This document shows, piece after piece, positions 16,304-24,787 of a stretch of DNA of 34,111 nt. The stretch spans positions 1 to 34,111 of the forward strand of contig PLSX01000188.1 of NCBI GenBank assembly GCA_003165315.1, read 5' to 3'. Numbering within the stretch: the stretch's first letter is position 1; each line of letters opens with the position of its first letter. This DNA comes from Acidobacteriota bacterium. Lineage in GTDB: Bacteria > Acidobacteriota > Terriglobia > UBA7540. Below the pieces are notes generated by a model that worked only from the letters and a program-made list of their open reading frames with translations, was not told the DNA's origin and searched no databases. Both the position numbers and the translations under genes were made by a program.

Positions 16304-17358
16304 TGAAGCGCAAGATCATTTTACCCCTTCTAATAGTTTTTGTTCTCGTTGGCGGAGTGGTTTACTACAAGGCTGTTACACGGCCGCAGCCTCTGATCCT
16401 CACCGGCATCGTAACCACTAACGATGTGGTGGCTAGCTCCCAAATTCAAGGGCAGCTTGCGCAGGTGTTGGTAAAGGAAGGCGACACGGTGAAGGCAGGG
16501 CAGTTGCTAGCCGTCATCGAGCCCCAGGAATTACGTGCTGATGAGTCATACTATCTCCATGCCGAGCGGGGGACCGCTTCGCAGGTTTCGGAAGCCGAGG
16601 CCGCCCTGAAATTTCAGGTGGCGCAGACAGATGATCAAATCAAGCAAGCGGAGGCCTCGCTGGCTGCGGCGCAGGCGCAGGAAGATGAAGCCAAAGCCGA
16701 TTTGGAGCTTGACCGCTTGAATTACGACCGTACGAAGGGTCTCTACGACCAGAAGATCGATTCGCAGCAGTCGCTTGATCAAGCGCGTGCCACCTTTGAA
16801 GCACAGCAAGCTCACGTGGAATCACTTCAAAAGCAGGTGGAAGTTCAGCGTCAAGCAGTCGCTCTCGCCCGGTCGAACGTGGACCAGACCGCGGAGCGGC
16901 GCAGCCAATTGCAGGCCATGGAGCGCCAACAGGCTGCAGCGGGAGCGCAGATGTCAAAGGCGCAGGTTCGGTTGGACTACACGGAAATCCGAGCTCCCAT
17001 TTCCGGTGTTATCTCTGTGCTCGCCGCCCGCCAGGGTGAAGTGGTAAACATTGGTCAGCCGATTGTTTCCATTGTCAATCCTGACGACCTCTGGGTGCGC
17101 GCGGACATGCCGGAAACTTACCTTGACCGCGTCCGCCTGGGCGATAGCATGCCAGTGCGTTTCCCCGATGGGATGGAACGCACGGGAACGATTTTCTATC
17201 GCGGCGTTGATGCCGAATACGCAACACAGCGCGATGTTAGTCAGAGCAAACGCGACATCAAGACCTTCGAGCTTCGCTTGCGCGTGGACAACAGTGATCG
17301 CCGGTTGTGGCCCGGCCTAACCACTTTCATTACGATACCCACGCAAGACGTTCGCTAA
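16303..17358 (+). CDS. HlyD-family membrane fusion protein of an ABC efflux pump
   Basis: The protein has 351 residues. The ATG overlaps the regulator's stop. It has an N-terminal anchor (residues 5-22), the first half of the lipoyl-like domain (about 36-72, VASSQIQGQLAQVLVKEGD), and a long alpha-helical hairpin (about 90-215, rich in Gln, Ala and Glu). The second lipoyl half follows (about 222-258, YTEIRAPISGVISVL), then a beta-barrel domain. This is the periplasmic adaptor that links an inner-membrane transporter to an outer-membrane channel. It resembles the YbhG/YhiI type that works with ABC-2 permeases. No TolC-like gene is present in the window, so the outer channel must be encoded elsewhere. 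Confidence 0.9.
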   Translation: MKRKIILPLLIVFVLVGGVVYYKAVTRPQPLILTGIVTTNDVVASSQIQGQLAQVLVKEGDTVKAGQLLAVIEPQELRADESYYLHAERGTASQVSEAEAALKFQVAQTDDQIKQAEASLAAAQAQEDEAKADLELDRLNYDRTKGLYDQKIDSQQSLDQARATFEAQQAHVESLQKQVEVQRQAVALARSNVDQTAERRSQLQAMERQQAAAGAQMSKAQVRLDYTEIRAPISGVISVLAARQGEVVNIGQPIVSIVNPDDLWVRADMPETYLDRVRLGDSMPVRFPDGMERTGTIFYRGVDAEYATQRDVSQSKRDIKTFELRLRVDNSDRRLWPGLTTFITIPTQDVR

Positions 17359-17387
17359 TTCTCTGCCGGGTGACCGGAATTGTAACC

Positions 17388-18407
17388 ATGGAAACTTTGC
17401 CGAATCAGCCAAAGATGATCGTCGCGGTGGAAGTGGAACACTTGCGCAAGTGTTTCGGAACTTTTTGTGCTGTCAATGATTTGAGCTTTTCGGTGGCCTA
17501 TGGTGAAGTGTTTGGGTTGCTCGGCCCCAATGGCGCGGGGAAATCCACGCTGATTCGTGTGCTCACCACGCTTCTACCCCCCTCGTCCGGTGTGGCCCGC
17601 ATTCTTGGATTCGACGTTGCTCATCATGCCGACCAGGTCCGCAAGTGCATCGGAGTCATTCCCCAGGCCATGACTTCCGATCTGGATTTGAGCGCCATGG
17701 AGAACATGCAAATCTTTGCCAAGCTCTACAGCGTTCCCCGGGACCGCCGCATCAAGGTGGCCAAGGAGCTTCTGGAAGCAGTTGACCTGACGGCCTGGGC
17801 GGACAAACCTGTGAAGAATTTCTCCGGTGGCATGCGGCGGCGTCTGGAAATCGCCCGAGGGCTGGTGCATGAACCGCGCATCTTCTTCCTGGATGAGCCC
17901 ACCACAGGGCTGGACCCTGCCTCCCGCGTGGGCGTATGGGAGATGCTGATGCGGCTGAAGAAGGAACGTGAGTTGACGATTCTGCTGACCACCCATTACA
18001 TGGATGAGGCCGACAAACTTTGTGATCGCATCGCTATTGTGGACCATGGGAAGCTGGTGGCGCTCGATTCGCCGCTTAAGCTGAAGGCATCCATTCCCGG
18101 AAACAACATTCTGGAAGTCAGCTTCTCGCAAATTCCCAACGGATGGCTTCAAACTCTCGAAAACCTCGCGGACGTGCAATACGTGAAGTCGGACGACCAC
18201 GTATTTCGCATCGGCTCCGATAACGGTCCAAAGACTACCGTGGCGCTGATGGAAGCGGTCCGCCAGGCGCAAATTGAAATCAGTTCGCTCTCCGTTCAAA
18301 GTACCTCGCTTGACGATGTGTTCATGCACTACACCGGCCGGCAATTACGCGACTCCTTGCAGGATGCGCTCGGGTACCAACCCGCTGTATATCAAGGGCA
18401 AAGGTAG
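17388..18407 (+). CDS. ABC-2-type efflux transporter ATPase subunit
   Basis: The protein has 339 residues from the ATG at 17388. A GTG six codons upstream is possible, and neither has a strong Shine-Dalgarno. Walker A is GPNGAGKST (46-54), the Q-loop is VIPQAM, the signature is NFSGGMRRRL (144-153), Walker B is RIFFLDEP (164-171) with the D-loop TTGLDP, and the switch His lies in TTHYMDEA. The C-terminal about 100 residues are the extension found in drug and antibiotic exporters (DrrA/CcmA-like). It powers the permease encoded six bases downstream. There is one nucleotide-binding domain per chain, so it should act as a dimer. Confidence 0.92.
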   Translation: METLPNQPKMIVAVEVEHLRKCFGTFCAVNDLSFSVAYGEVFGLLGPNGAGKSTLIRVLTTLLPPSSGVARILGFDVAHHADQVRKCIGVIPQAMTSDLDLSAMENMQIFAKLYSVPRDRRIKVAKELLEAVDLTAWADKPVKNFSGGMRRRLEIARGLVHEPRIFFLDEPTTGLDPASRVGVWEMLMRLKKERELTILLTTHYMDEADKLCDRIAIVDHGKLVALDSPLKLKASIPGNNILEVSFSQIPNGWLQTLENLADVQYVKSDDHVFRIGSDNGPKTTVALMEAVRQAQIEISSLSVQSTSLDDVFMHYTGRQLRDSLQDALGYQPAVYQGQR

Positions 18408-18413
18408 AACGTT

Positions 18414-19526
18414 ATGAATCGAATCCTGGCACTGGTGGAACGCGACTTGCGCAAGTTTATGCGCAGCCCCACGCTGATCCTTGTGTCCATGGTGATGCCC
18501 CTTGTTCAGTTGGTCATTTTGGGATACGCATTTGGCGGCAAGATCAAGGACCTGCGGGTTGGTGTGGTCAATCAGGACCATGGCATGCCCACTGTGAAAC
18601 TGCGGGAAATGTGTGGAGCCATCGCCGCCAATGCCGAGACCTTTAACACGGTCGATTACTCCGATATCCAAACTGCCATGCGGGACTTGCGGAACGGGCG
18701 AATCAACGGCGTACTGAATTTTCCGCCGGATTACTCGCGCCGGGTTCTGGCTAAGGATGCCCCGCAAGTCGCGTTGATTGAAGACAATACAGATAACTTC
18801 GCGGTCGGCGCGCTGGAGGCGGGGTTTAGCGATATTGTGGGCGCATACAACCAAGGTGGCGCTCCGCCGCGCGTCCCCAGCCAGGTTACGCTTTCAGTGG
18901 TTGAGATCTATCCTTACGTTCCTTATATCCAATATCTCCTGTCGGGTTCCATTGTCATGGCGATCTTCGTCTCCGCCATGATTGGTGGCGGCATTATCTA
19001 TATCGACGACAAAGCACGAGGGTTGCACGAAGGTTATCTGGTTACGCCGATTTCCAAGCTGGAACTGATCCTGGGCTTCAATCTCTCCGGAGCGGCCAAA
19101 GCGGTGTTGGCAGGTCTCGTACTGACCACGGTAGGATCAGTCATCGCCGGAATACCCAATCCGCTGGAGCCGATCCGACTGCTCAAGCTGATGGTGGTCA
19201 TTGTGCTGACCTCCCTGGCACTGATCAGCATGATGTTCTTCCTGATGGTTCGAGTCAATGACCCCCTGGTACCGCGGGCCATGTTCGGCGTTCTCAACAC
19301 GCTGCTCTATTTCCCCAGCGGCGCCGTCTATCCAATTTACGGGTTTCCGCCCTGGATGCGGGTCATTTCCAAATTCGATCCCTTTACCTATGCCGTCCAT
19401 GCGTTCAAATCGCTGTTGCTCAAAAACACCGGGATACTCGCTATATCGGGTGACCTGACCTTCCTGGCCATATTCACCCTGGCCATGGTGGTGGCTGAAA
19501 CCGCCCTTTTCAAACGAACACTCTAA
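18414..19526 (+). CDS. ABC-2-type efflux permease
   Basis: The protein has 370 residues. The ATG lies six bases after the ATPase gene. The first membrane helix is about residues 18-38 (LILVSMVMPLVQLVILGYAF). A periplasmic domain of about 130 residues follows, then five more helices between about 175 and 370 (for example GSIVMAIFVSAMIGGGIIYI). The conserved ABC-2 permease pattern of drug exporters is visible in GGGIIYIDDKARGLHEGYLVTPI, within about residues 188-210. It completes a regulator, adaptor, ATPase and permease operon. The layout matches YbhRSFG-like drug efflux systems, but only one permease is present, so it probably homodimerises. Confidence 0.92.
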   Translation: MNRILALVERDLRKFMRSPTLILVSMVMPLVQLVILGYAFGGKIKDLRVGVVNQDHGMPTVKLREMCGAIAANAETFNTVDYSDIQTAMRDLRNGRINGVLNFPPDYSRRVLAKDAPQVALIEDNTDNFAVGALEAGFSDIVGAYNQGGAPPRVPSQVTLSVVEIYPYVPYIQYLLSGSIVMAIFVSAMIGGGIIYIDDKARGLHEGYLVTPISKLELILGFNLSGAAKAVLAGLVLTTVGSVIAGIPNPLEPIRLLKLMVVIVLTSLALISMMFFLMVRVNDPLVPRAMFGVLNTLLYFPSGAVYPIYGFPPWMRVISKFDPFTYAVHAFKSLLLKNTGILAISGDLTFLAIFTLAMVVAETALFKRTL

Positions 19527-19544
19527 TCCTCCCTTTGCATACCG

Positions 19545-19570
19545 CCCCCGCATCTAAGATAATGTGGGGG
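19545..19570 (+). terminator. Hairpin after the efflux operon
   Basis: cccccgca (19545-19552) pairs with tgtggggg (19563-19570), with one G-T pair and a 10-base loop, 19 bases after the permease stop. No T-tract follows, so it is a weak terminator candidate. The rest of 19571-19761 shows nothing recognisable. Confidence 0.4.
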
Positions 19571-19761
19571 CTCGGGAGTGTGCCGGTACTTCTTCCTCCT
19601 AGCGGAGTTGTTGGTTTTGCTGTTGGTCGTACGTTGAGAGTTGTCAACTTTCTTGTTTGCAAATTCTCTGGAACTTATCCCCTATGCGCGGTGTCAATTT
19701 CACCGGAGAAGTGCAAGGGGGACATGGAGTTTTTTCACGGACCGACCCGGAAGGACAGGTT

Positions 19762-20163
19762 ATGACTCTGCTTGACGCCACACCGCCTAAACCGCCGCTA
19801 AAGATAGGACGCTACATCTTGATTGCCCTGGCCCTGATCATCATCGGCGGGGCCGCCTACATCGCTTTTCGGAATTATGCCGAAGAGAAAGCCCTCTCGC
19901 GTTTTCTTACCACCATTGAGCAGGGTAATTACCGTGATGCCTACCAGCTTTGGCAGCCCAGCAGTACTTATGCCTACGAGGATTTTCTGCACGACTGGGG
20001 TGATCATGGCGACTTCGGTAAGATTCGCAGCTTTAAGATTCTCGGGTCGCGATCCAAAGGTGCGGAGACTGTCATCGTTCTTGTCACCATCAATAATGAA
20101 GAACCGCCCCGCGAAATTCTGGTCGATCGCAAAACCAAAGGACTCGCTTTCTCCCCCTTTTGA
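19762..20163 (+). CDS. Small single-pass membrane protein of unknown function
   Basis: The protein has 133 residues from the ATG at 19762; upstream codons in this frame lie in a stretch with no coding look. One transmembrane helix lies at about 17-36 (RYILIALALIIIGGAAYIAF), leaving about 95 residues outside. The outer part (ALSRFLTTIEQGNYRDAYQLW, then a beta-rich tail ending VDRKTKGLAF) resembles small NTF2-like or DUF4878-type domains anchored in the membrane; that is a weak resemblance. The gene ends six bases before the convergent heptosyltransferase-family gene. It probably does not belong to the efflux operon, from which 235 bases and a hairpin separate it. Confidence 0.7.
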   Translation: MTLLDATPPKPPLKIGRYILIALALIIIGGAAYIAFRNYAEEKALSRFLTTIEQGNYRDAYQLWQPSSTYAYEDFLHDWGDHGDFGKIRSFKILGSRSKGAETVIVLVTINNEEPPREILVDRKTKGLAFSPF

Positions 20164-20169
20164 GCTGCG

Positions 20170-21258
20170 TCATACGGTCTGATTCAGCAGGTCTACGACG
20201 GCGGATTTCACCTGGTTGAAACTCACGGAGAGAATGCACTCGGGCCGGGCAAATTTGTAGCAATGATCGCCAGGGCAGGGGTTGCAGTCGTAGGGGTTCT
20301 GCACCACGCGAGAGCCAGGGGCGGCAGTCTGCGGCGGCCACGGACCCCAGATCGGCGAACTGGAAGACCCAAAGATGACCACCACGTGCCGAGCCAGAGC
20401 CGCGGCCATGTGGGCCGGTCCGCTGTCATTTCCTACAAACAACCGTGCACCCGCCAGCGCTGCAGCAAATTGCGCTAAGCTCGCACCTTGCAATCGTCGC
20501 AGGGGCGCTCCAGCAGCTTTCTCCACGGCGTCAAGGACGGGATCTTCTCCCGGTCCGCAGGAATAGACGACGGCAACTCCCTCCCTACTCTCCAAGTACT
20601 CCCCCACCTGTGCGAATCCCTCCGGCGCCCATTCCTTGGTTTTGTAGGCAGCGGTAGGATGGATGATTGCGTAAGGCTGTCCCGAAGCGATCCCCATGCG
20701 GGTGCGTTGGGCTTCCCACCATGCGGCATGTTCAGCGCCAGAGAAGATCTGTGCTCGGGGAATCTCAGTCTGCGGCAGACCCAGGTGGAAGAAGGCGGCC
20801 GCCTGGTGTTCCGCCGTGTGCAGAGATGGCTTGTTCAGAATCGTGCGGGCATCGGGCACCAGGATGTTGTAGAGGCTCGAGCCGCGATAGTGGGCAAAGC
20901 CCACGCGCCACGAGGCGGCGCTCCAGCGTGTAAATAGACGGCTGGTGGGACCACCGTGCAGGTTGACGCAAAGAGAAAAGCGTTGACCACGAAGCCTGCG
21001 AATGACGGCCAAGCGCGAGAGCAGTTTTCCCGCTCCCGATCCTTCCTCGGGAATGAGAATCTCCTCCACCGCCGGGTTTCCCTGCAAGAGGTCACGAAAG
21101 CGGGATTCAACCATCACGGAGAAGCGCAGATCAGGCCGCCACGTTTTGAGCAGCTTGAGAGCCGGAGTGAGCAGGATGATGTCGCCGATGGACCGAAGGC
21201 GGATAATGAGGACGCGCGACCCGGAAGGCAAATCGGGAAGCAGGGAAGGCGCTTTCAT
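20170..21258 (-). CDS. Glycosyltransferase family 9 (heptosyltransferase-like)
   Basis: The protein has 362 residues. The GT9 N-terminus is RVLIIRLRSIGDIILLTPAL (15-34). The C-terminal nucleotide-sugar half has FVGNDSGPAHMAAALA and VVIFGSSSSPIWGPW. The family moves ADP-heptose onto lipopolysaccharide core or related glycans. WaaF/RfaF is the closest well-known relative, but the exact acceptor is unknown. Four cysteines near the C-terminus (YDCNPCPGDHCYKFARPEC) resemble the conserved Cys group of many GT9 proteins. The ATG has no Shine-Dalgarno and is directly preceded by a heptanucleotide array. It follows the Trm112-like gene after 163 bases and may share its transcript. Confidence 0.9.
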   Translation of the reverse strand: MKAPSLLPDLPSGSRVLIIRLRSIGDIILLTPALKLLKTWRPDLRFSVMVESRFRDLLQGNPAVEEILIPEEGSGAGKLLSRLAVIRRLRGQRFSLCVNLHGGPTSRLFTRWSAASWRVGFAHYRGSSLYNILVPDARTILNKPSLHTAEHQAAAFFHLGLPQTEIPRAQIFSGAEHAAWWEAQRTRMGIASGQPYAIIHPTAAYKTKEWAPEGFAQVGEYLESREGVAVVYSCGPGEDPVLDAVEKAAGAPLRRLQGASLAQFAAALAGARLFVGNDSGPAHMAAALARHVVVIFGSSSSPIWGPWPPQTAAPGSRVVQNPYDCNPCPGDHCYKFARPECILSVSFNQVKSAVVDLLNQTV

Positions 21259-21260
21259 AG

Positions 21261-21419
21261 GATTTTAGATTTTTGACTTTAGATTTCGGATTAACAGTTT
21301 ATGCAAAGCATAATTTCTAATGAAATAACATTCCGCTTTCCTGGCCTAATCCCTTCTTGAAAAGCTTCCGGCCATCCCGTGGCCCTAATCCAAAATCCAA
21401 AATCGCAAATCCAAAATCG
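21261..21419. repeat. Inverted pair of heptanucleotide arrays C and D
   Basis: Array C (21261-21295) is five 7-nt units beginning gat (gatttta, gattttt and so on, the last gattaac). Array D (21385-21419) is five units of caaaatc type whose first unit is cctaatc. Read on the opposite strand, D repeats the order of C, including the odd gatta unit at the inner end, with 27 of 35 positions complementary. The whole intergenic space between the Trm112-like and GT9 genes can therefore fold as a long imperfect stem with a loop of about 90 bases. Array D ends two bases from one stop codon, and array C starts two bases from a start codon. Confidence 0.7.
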
Positions 21420-21421
21420 GA

Positions 21422-21595
21422 CTACTCCGCTTCAATCTTGGCGTCTTCGATGATCATGTCGGGGATATCGTCTTTGATGGGATAGACGCGCCGGCATTGT
21501 GCGCACTTCAGGCCCTGCCCGTCGGGCGTGAGCTGAACAGGCGCCTTGCAGGCGGGGCAAACCAGGATTTCCAGCAGTTCTTGCGAAACGGCCAT
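21422..21595 (-). CDS. Trm112/YcaR-family small zinc-ribbon protein
   Basis: The protein has 57 residues, short enough to be missed by length cut-offs. The ATG at 21595 has GGAGG six bases upstream. The protein reads MAVSQELLEILVCPACKAP and onward, with CPAC at 13-16 and CAQC at 31-34, two CxxC knuckles. The conserved RVYPIKDDIPDMI follows, which is the hallmark of the Trm112/UPF0434 family. In eukaryotes Trm112 activates several methyltransferases; bacterial members are small proteins of uncertain role, often next to envelope or lipid A genes such as lpxK. Here it lies between a GH57 gene (58 bases upstream) and a GT9 gene, in keeping with an envelope context. Confidence 0.88.
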   Translation of the reverse strand: MAVSQELLEILVCPACKAPVQLTPDGQGLKCAQCRRVYPIKDDIPDMIIEDAKIEAE

Positions 21596-21653
21596 GCAAA
21601 ACCTCCGAGATCGACGAATCTATCAGACAGGGGCGGCAATTTCAACCCGCGCG

Positions 21654-23825
21654 TCATTCCCCCCCGTAGGGGTTCTCCCAGGGGGAGATTTCCATCTGCA
21701 AAAAGCAGCTTACGTTGCGCCACGCAGGCGGATCGATTTTCCAGACCGCCAGGATCGCAGACCCTTGGTACACGCGTTCAAATCCCAACTCCGACTGCGA
21801 TATCGTCTCAATCGGTACGATCCACCAGGTAGCTTGTGGACGGGTCTCAAGGGTGATCTTGACGCGCTGCCACTCATCCACCACCGTTAGCCTGGAAGAG
21901 CCGATTTCCCCGCGAAACTCCAGCGGGCGGCGAACGTCCTTGGACAGAAAATATCGATCGTGAGCGTCGGGCGCGAGCAGGTTCAGAACCAGCTCCAAGC
22001 CCAATGCCATCCCGGACGGGCAGGAGTGGTCCGTGTTCAATGAAGACCGGCATTCGATCTGCCAGGCGGAGCCTGAAACTTTGGATGTCAAGGTCTTGAC
22101 TGCATCCAGCTGCATCACACAGCCATCCGAGTGGACATCGGCGGAGTTACGGAATTCAAATGCCGCCCCCGGAGACTTAAGCGGGGTGGAATTCCAAGCG
22201 CCTCGCGCCAGGGTTTCATTCTCGTCCAGCCGCAAGAACTCAAAGTCCTTCCAGGTTTTGGAGCTGGGGAAAACATAGGAGCGGAAGGCGTGCCGCGCAT
22301 AACGATCGTAGCGCAGCAATGAATCCAGGTGCGCTTCCTTGCTCAGCACCTGATCGTGGATGGATGCAGGCCCTTCGCTCGGCGCATGAGGGGAGGCTGC
22401 CTGCTTCCGCACGAGCTCGTGGTAAGCTTCCGGCCGCCGCATCAGGGAATTCACCAGCTCAGCGTTGGAGGGCTGAAAGCGCAGGCTTGAAACTGTGGCG
22501 CCGTCCGCTGGGTGTACCGTCATCCCGGAGATGCTTTGCCGGATCAGGATTTCCTGTTGCCCGTCCTGGTCGAAATCCGCCGTCACAATTTCCGCGGGCG
22601 AGGTTGCGTCGCGGCCCTCTACCTGGTCCAGTTGAAACTCCGCCTGGATCAAGTTTCGCAGCAAGGCGCTCCGCAGATGGGGCGCATAAAGGCCTCCAAA
22701 GACGCCGTGCCAGTAGGGATCGTTGCACTGGGCCGAGAGCAGGTGGGTGTGCGCATCCGCCAACAAAGCTGCACTTTCCGTCCCCCTCTCCACCGTGCTT
22801 TCAAGTTTGTGCAAGCGTTGACTTACAATCAGCATCTGCTTCTGGATGTGATTGGATTCGGGGTACCGGGTGAGGAAATTTCGCCACAGTCCTCCCCGCA
22901 AAAACCGCTGGAAGCGCGCTCCGTTGGGGATGTGCTCGCTCTCTTCCATGCAGGCTTTGAAGTCCGCCGAGGCCGCGGGGGGAAGAGACCATTCCATCAT
23001 CTCGGCATAGGAGGCTGTGGGCAGATAAATGCGCCCCACCGCAGCATGGGTGCGGAGATAATCCGCAACCGTAGTCGTCTCCAGCCAGTCCTGGCTGCCT
23101 TCAAGCGCCTTAAAGAAACGCTCCAGCCAGCCGTTCTTGTAGACGTGATCGTAAGTGCCGGGCCATACGCCAAACTTCTCGCAATCGTCGCCCATGGCGA
23201 ATAGGGCATCGTGCTTGTTGATCTCTTCCCTCAGGATTTTCAGCGTTTCCGCCGGTTCCTGGAAGGGAATGGTGTAGCGAAGGGCCTTTGCGCTTGGCAC
23301 CAGGCACAGCGGATGGCCGTCCTCCTCCGTTACAAAGCTGCCGTGCAATTGCCAGGGTTCGAGGCCTGCGGCGAGGAAGTGCGTATCGTCCAGAACAACA
23401 TATTCCACGCCGGCCTGGGCCAGTGGACGGGGGAGCGTGGGCTCCCAAACCCTCTCGGCTATCCATGCCCCTCTTGGGGCGCGGCCGAAATGGTGTCGAA
23501 GGTAATCCGCCAGCTTGCTGACCTGGGCAATCTTATCGGCATCCGGAATAATCGGCAGGATGGGCTCGTAATAGCCCCCACCCACCAGTTCCACCTGGCC
23601 GCGTCCCACAAGTTCACGAAGCTGTTGGAAGTATTCCGGGTGATGGTGCTCCAGCCACTCCAGCAGGATACCGGAAAAATGCAAGCTTAAGCGAATGCGC
23701 GGGTGCGCATGCAGCGTGCGCACGAAGGGCGCGTAGGATTTGTGGTAGGCGTCCTCAATCACGTGGTCGAAGTTTCCCACCGGCTGGTGCGAATGGATGA
23801 CGAGTGCGAGCGAGACTTTACTCAA
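21654..23825 (-). CDS. GH57 family 4-alpha-glucanotransferase / alpha-amylase
   Basis: The protein has 723 residues. The start is TTG, with GGAGGGG eight bases upstream. The GH57 (beta/alpha)7 barrel spans about 1-310: LALVIHSHQPVGNFD at the N-terminus, nucleophile Glu124 in AWIAERVWEP, and acid/base Asp in MGDDCEKFGVWPGTYDHVY (213-214). These match Glu123 and Asp214 of the Thermococcus litoralis 4-alpha-glucanotransferase. The C-terminal about 400 residues correspond to the helical and beta-sandwich domains (DUF1925/DUF1926 type) of that enzyme. It has no signal peptide, so it probably works on cytoplasmic glycogen or maltodextrins. It is the first gene of a minus-strand run with the Trm112-like and GT9 genes. 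Confidence 0.92.
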   Translation of the reverse strand: MSKVSLALVIHSHQPVGNFDHVIEDAYHKSYAPFVRTLHAHPRIRLSLHFSGILLEWLEHHHPEYFQQLRELVGRGQVELVGGGYYEPILPIIPDADKIAQVSKLADYLRHHFGRAPRGAWIAERVWEPTLPRPLAQAGVEYVVLDDTHFLAAGLEPWQLHGSFVTEEDGHPLCLVPSAKALRYTIPFQEPAETLKILREEINKHDALFAMGDDCEKFGVWPGTYDHVYKNGWLERFFKALEGSQDWLETTTVADYLRTHAAVGRIYLPTASYAEMMEWSLPPAASADFKACMEESEHIPNGARFQRFLRGGLWRNFLTRYPESNHIQKQMLIVSQRLHKLESTVERGTESAALLADAHTHLLSAQCNDPYWHGVFGGLYAPHLRSALLRNLIQAEFQLDQVEGRDATSPAEIVTADFDQDGQQEILIRQSISGMTVHPADGATVSSLRFQPSNAELVNSLMRRPEAYHELVRKQAASPHAPSEGPASIHDQVLSKEAHLDSLLRYDRYARHAFRSYVFPSSKTWKDFEFLRLDENETLARGAWNSTPLKSPGAAFEFRNSADVHSDGCVMQLDAVKTLTSKVSGSAWQIECRSSLNTDHSCPSGMALGLELVLNLLAPDAHDRYFLSKDVRRPLEFRGEIGSSRLTVVDEWQRVKITLETRPQATWWIVPIETISQSELGFERVYQGSAILAVWKIDPPAWRNVSCFLQMEISPWENPYGGE

Positions 23826-24040
23826 TTTGGCGGCCCCTCCGGGCAGTCGAAGGTAATTCGGGGAACTTATTAAGGATAGAATGGAACATTGCGCATTGTC
23901 AGTAACAAATATTTTATAGCCGTGAATACCAGAGTAGTTTCCCCCTTAGAGGTTAAAGGCACATTGCGTCATCGGCAATATTGTCAAATTCTTGAGATTC
24001 TCTCCGGTTTGCAGGGAGATTCGTGAAGTTAGTTTTATCC

Positions 24041-24739
24041 TCACCCTTTGTTTTCATTACTTTCTGGGGTTATCCCCATATAGGAGGTTCTCCCCTCCCC
24101 CGTCTTGTCTCCCACGGTCAATTCGGCCTCCTTCAATGGCTTCGTGCCAGCCGGGCGGGTCCAGCCTCCGGGTCGATCATCAAAATCCTCGTCTCCCCTA
24201 AAATTCTTTCCCTTTTTTTTCAATAACTTCTCGGGTAATCCCCTCAGGGGACGATTTCGTTCTTCGGTTTCGAACTCGAGAAGCTGATTGCTGAGCCGCA
24301 AGACCTCACGCGAGGTGACTTCTTCCATGCTCATCAGCAGCGAAGTGAGGTTGGGGTCAAAGGCGGGTGATTGCTCCAGTGGTAGGTTCCAATCGGCCAA
24401 TGCCTTATCTTGTTCAATGGACAGTTCCTCCTGCTTGCGCTCAATCCGTTCCAGTCTCCAGATTGCCGCCATGAGTTCATCCACCAACGCCCGGAGGGGA
24501 CCGGAGGCAAGCGGGAAGGAGACAATAAGTCCTTCATGCAAGCTTTCGAATCTCTCCCGGTCTTCTCCCAGGGATTCAAGCACGACATTTTCTGCCTGCG
24601 AGTAGAGCCCGTGGCGAAGGTTGGCGGCGCGGATGTTCTCCCGCCCCTCGCGAGTGGCGGGTCCATGCGACCGGCCCCCGTTTGCGCGGGCGGCCGCCTT
24701 TTGTTTGTCGGTCATCGTTCGTCTTTTCGTTAACGACAT
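24041..24739 (-). CDS. STGPRT-type family protein of unknown function
   Basis: The protein has 232 residues from the ATG at 24739, with AGGAGG five bases upstream. The N-terminus (AAARANGGRSHGPATREGREN, 16-36, then AANLRHGLYS) is the hallmark of a small-protein family abundant in Acidobacteriota. The middle (about 50-160) is charged and helical, with a coiled-coil look (WRLERIERKQEELSIEQDKAL). The function of the family is unknown; its many scattered copies suggest a link to mobile or repetitive DNA. The C-terminal third carries two copies of a 34-nt nucleotide repeat in different reading frames, so the tail may be an accreted non-functional extension. A promoter lies just upstream. Confidence 0.7.
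   Translation of the reverse strand: MSLTKRRTMTDKQKAAARANGGRSHGPATREGRENIRAANLRHGLYSQAENVVLESLGEDRERFESLHEGLIVSFPLASGPLRALVDELMAAIWRLERIERKQEELSIEQDKALADWNLPLEQSPAFDPNLTSLLMSMEEVTSREVLRLSNQLLEFETEERNRPLRGLPEKLLKKKGKNFRGDEDFDDRPGGWTRPAGTKPLKEAELTVGDKTGEGRTSYMGITPESNENKG
24044..24077 (-). repeat. Copy 3 of the dispersed ggggattaccc repeat
   Basis: On the minus strand this reads ggggataaccccagaaag onward and matches copy 2 (24210-24243) at 28 of 34 positions. It encodes the last residues of the 232-residue protein in a different frame from copy 2. Confidence 0.55.
24210..24259 (-). repeat. Copy 2 of the dispersed ggggattaccc repeat
   Basis: The minus strand matches plus-strand 1192-1241 at 44 of 50 positions. 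It encodes RNRPLRGLPEKLLKKKG. Confidence 0.7.
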
Positions 24740-24758
24740 GGCATCCTCCTGGGACTAC

Positions 24759-24787
24759 ACTGTAGCGTAGAGGTGTTTCAGTGTCAA
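24759..24787 (-). promoter_or_regulatory. Sigma-70 promoter of the STGPRT-type gene
   Basis: On the minus strand a perfect TTGACA (24787-24782) is followed after 17 bases by TACAGT (24764-24759), leaving about 12 bases before the AGGAGG and ATG region. An 11-bp palindrome, ctacactgtag (24755-24765), covers the -10 and could be an operator. Confidence 0.55.

Noticed and set aside
17574..18344. Minus-strand reading frame of 256 codons
   Set aside because: It lies entirely over the ABC ATPase gene, whose Walker and signature motifs are intact; the antisense product shows no domain.
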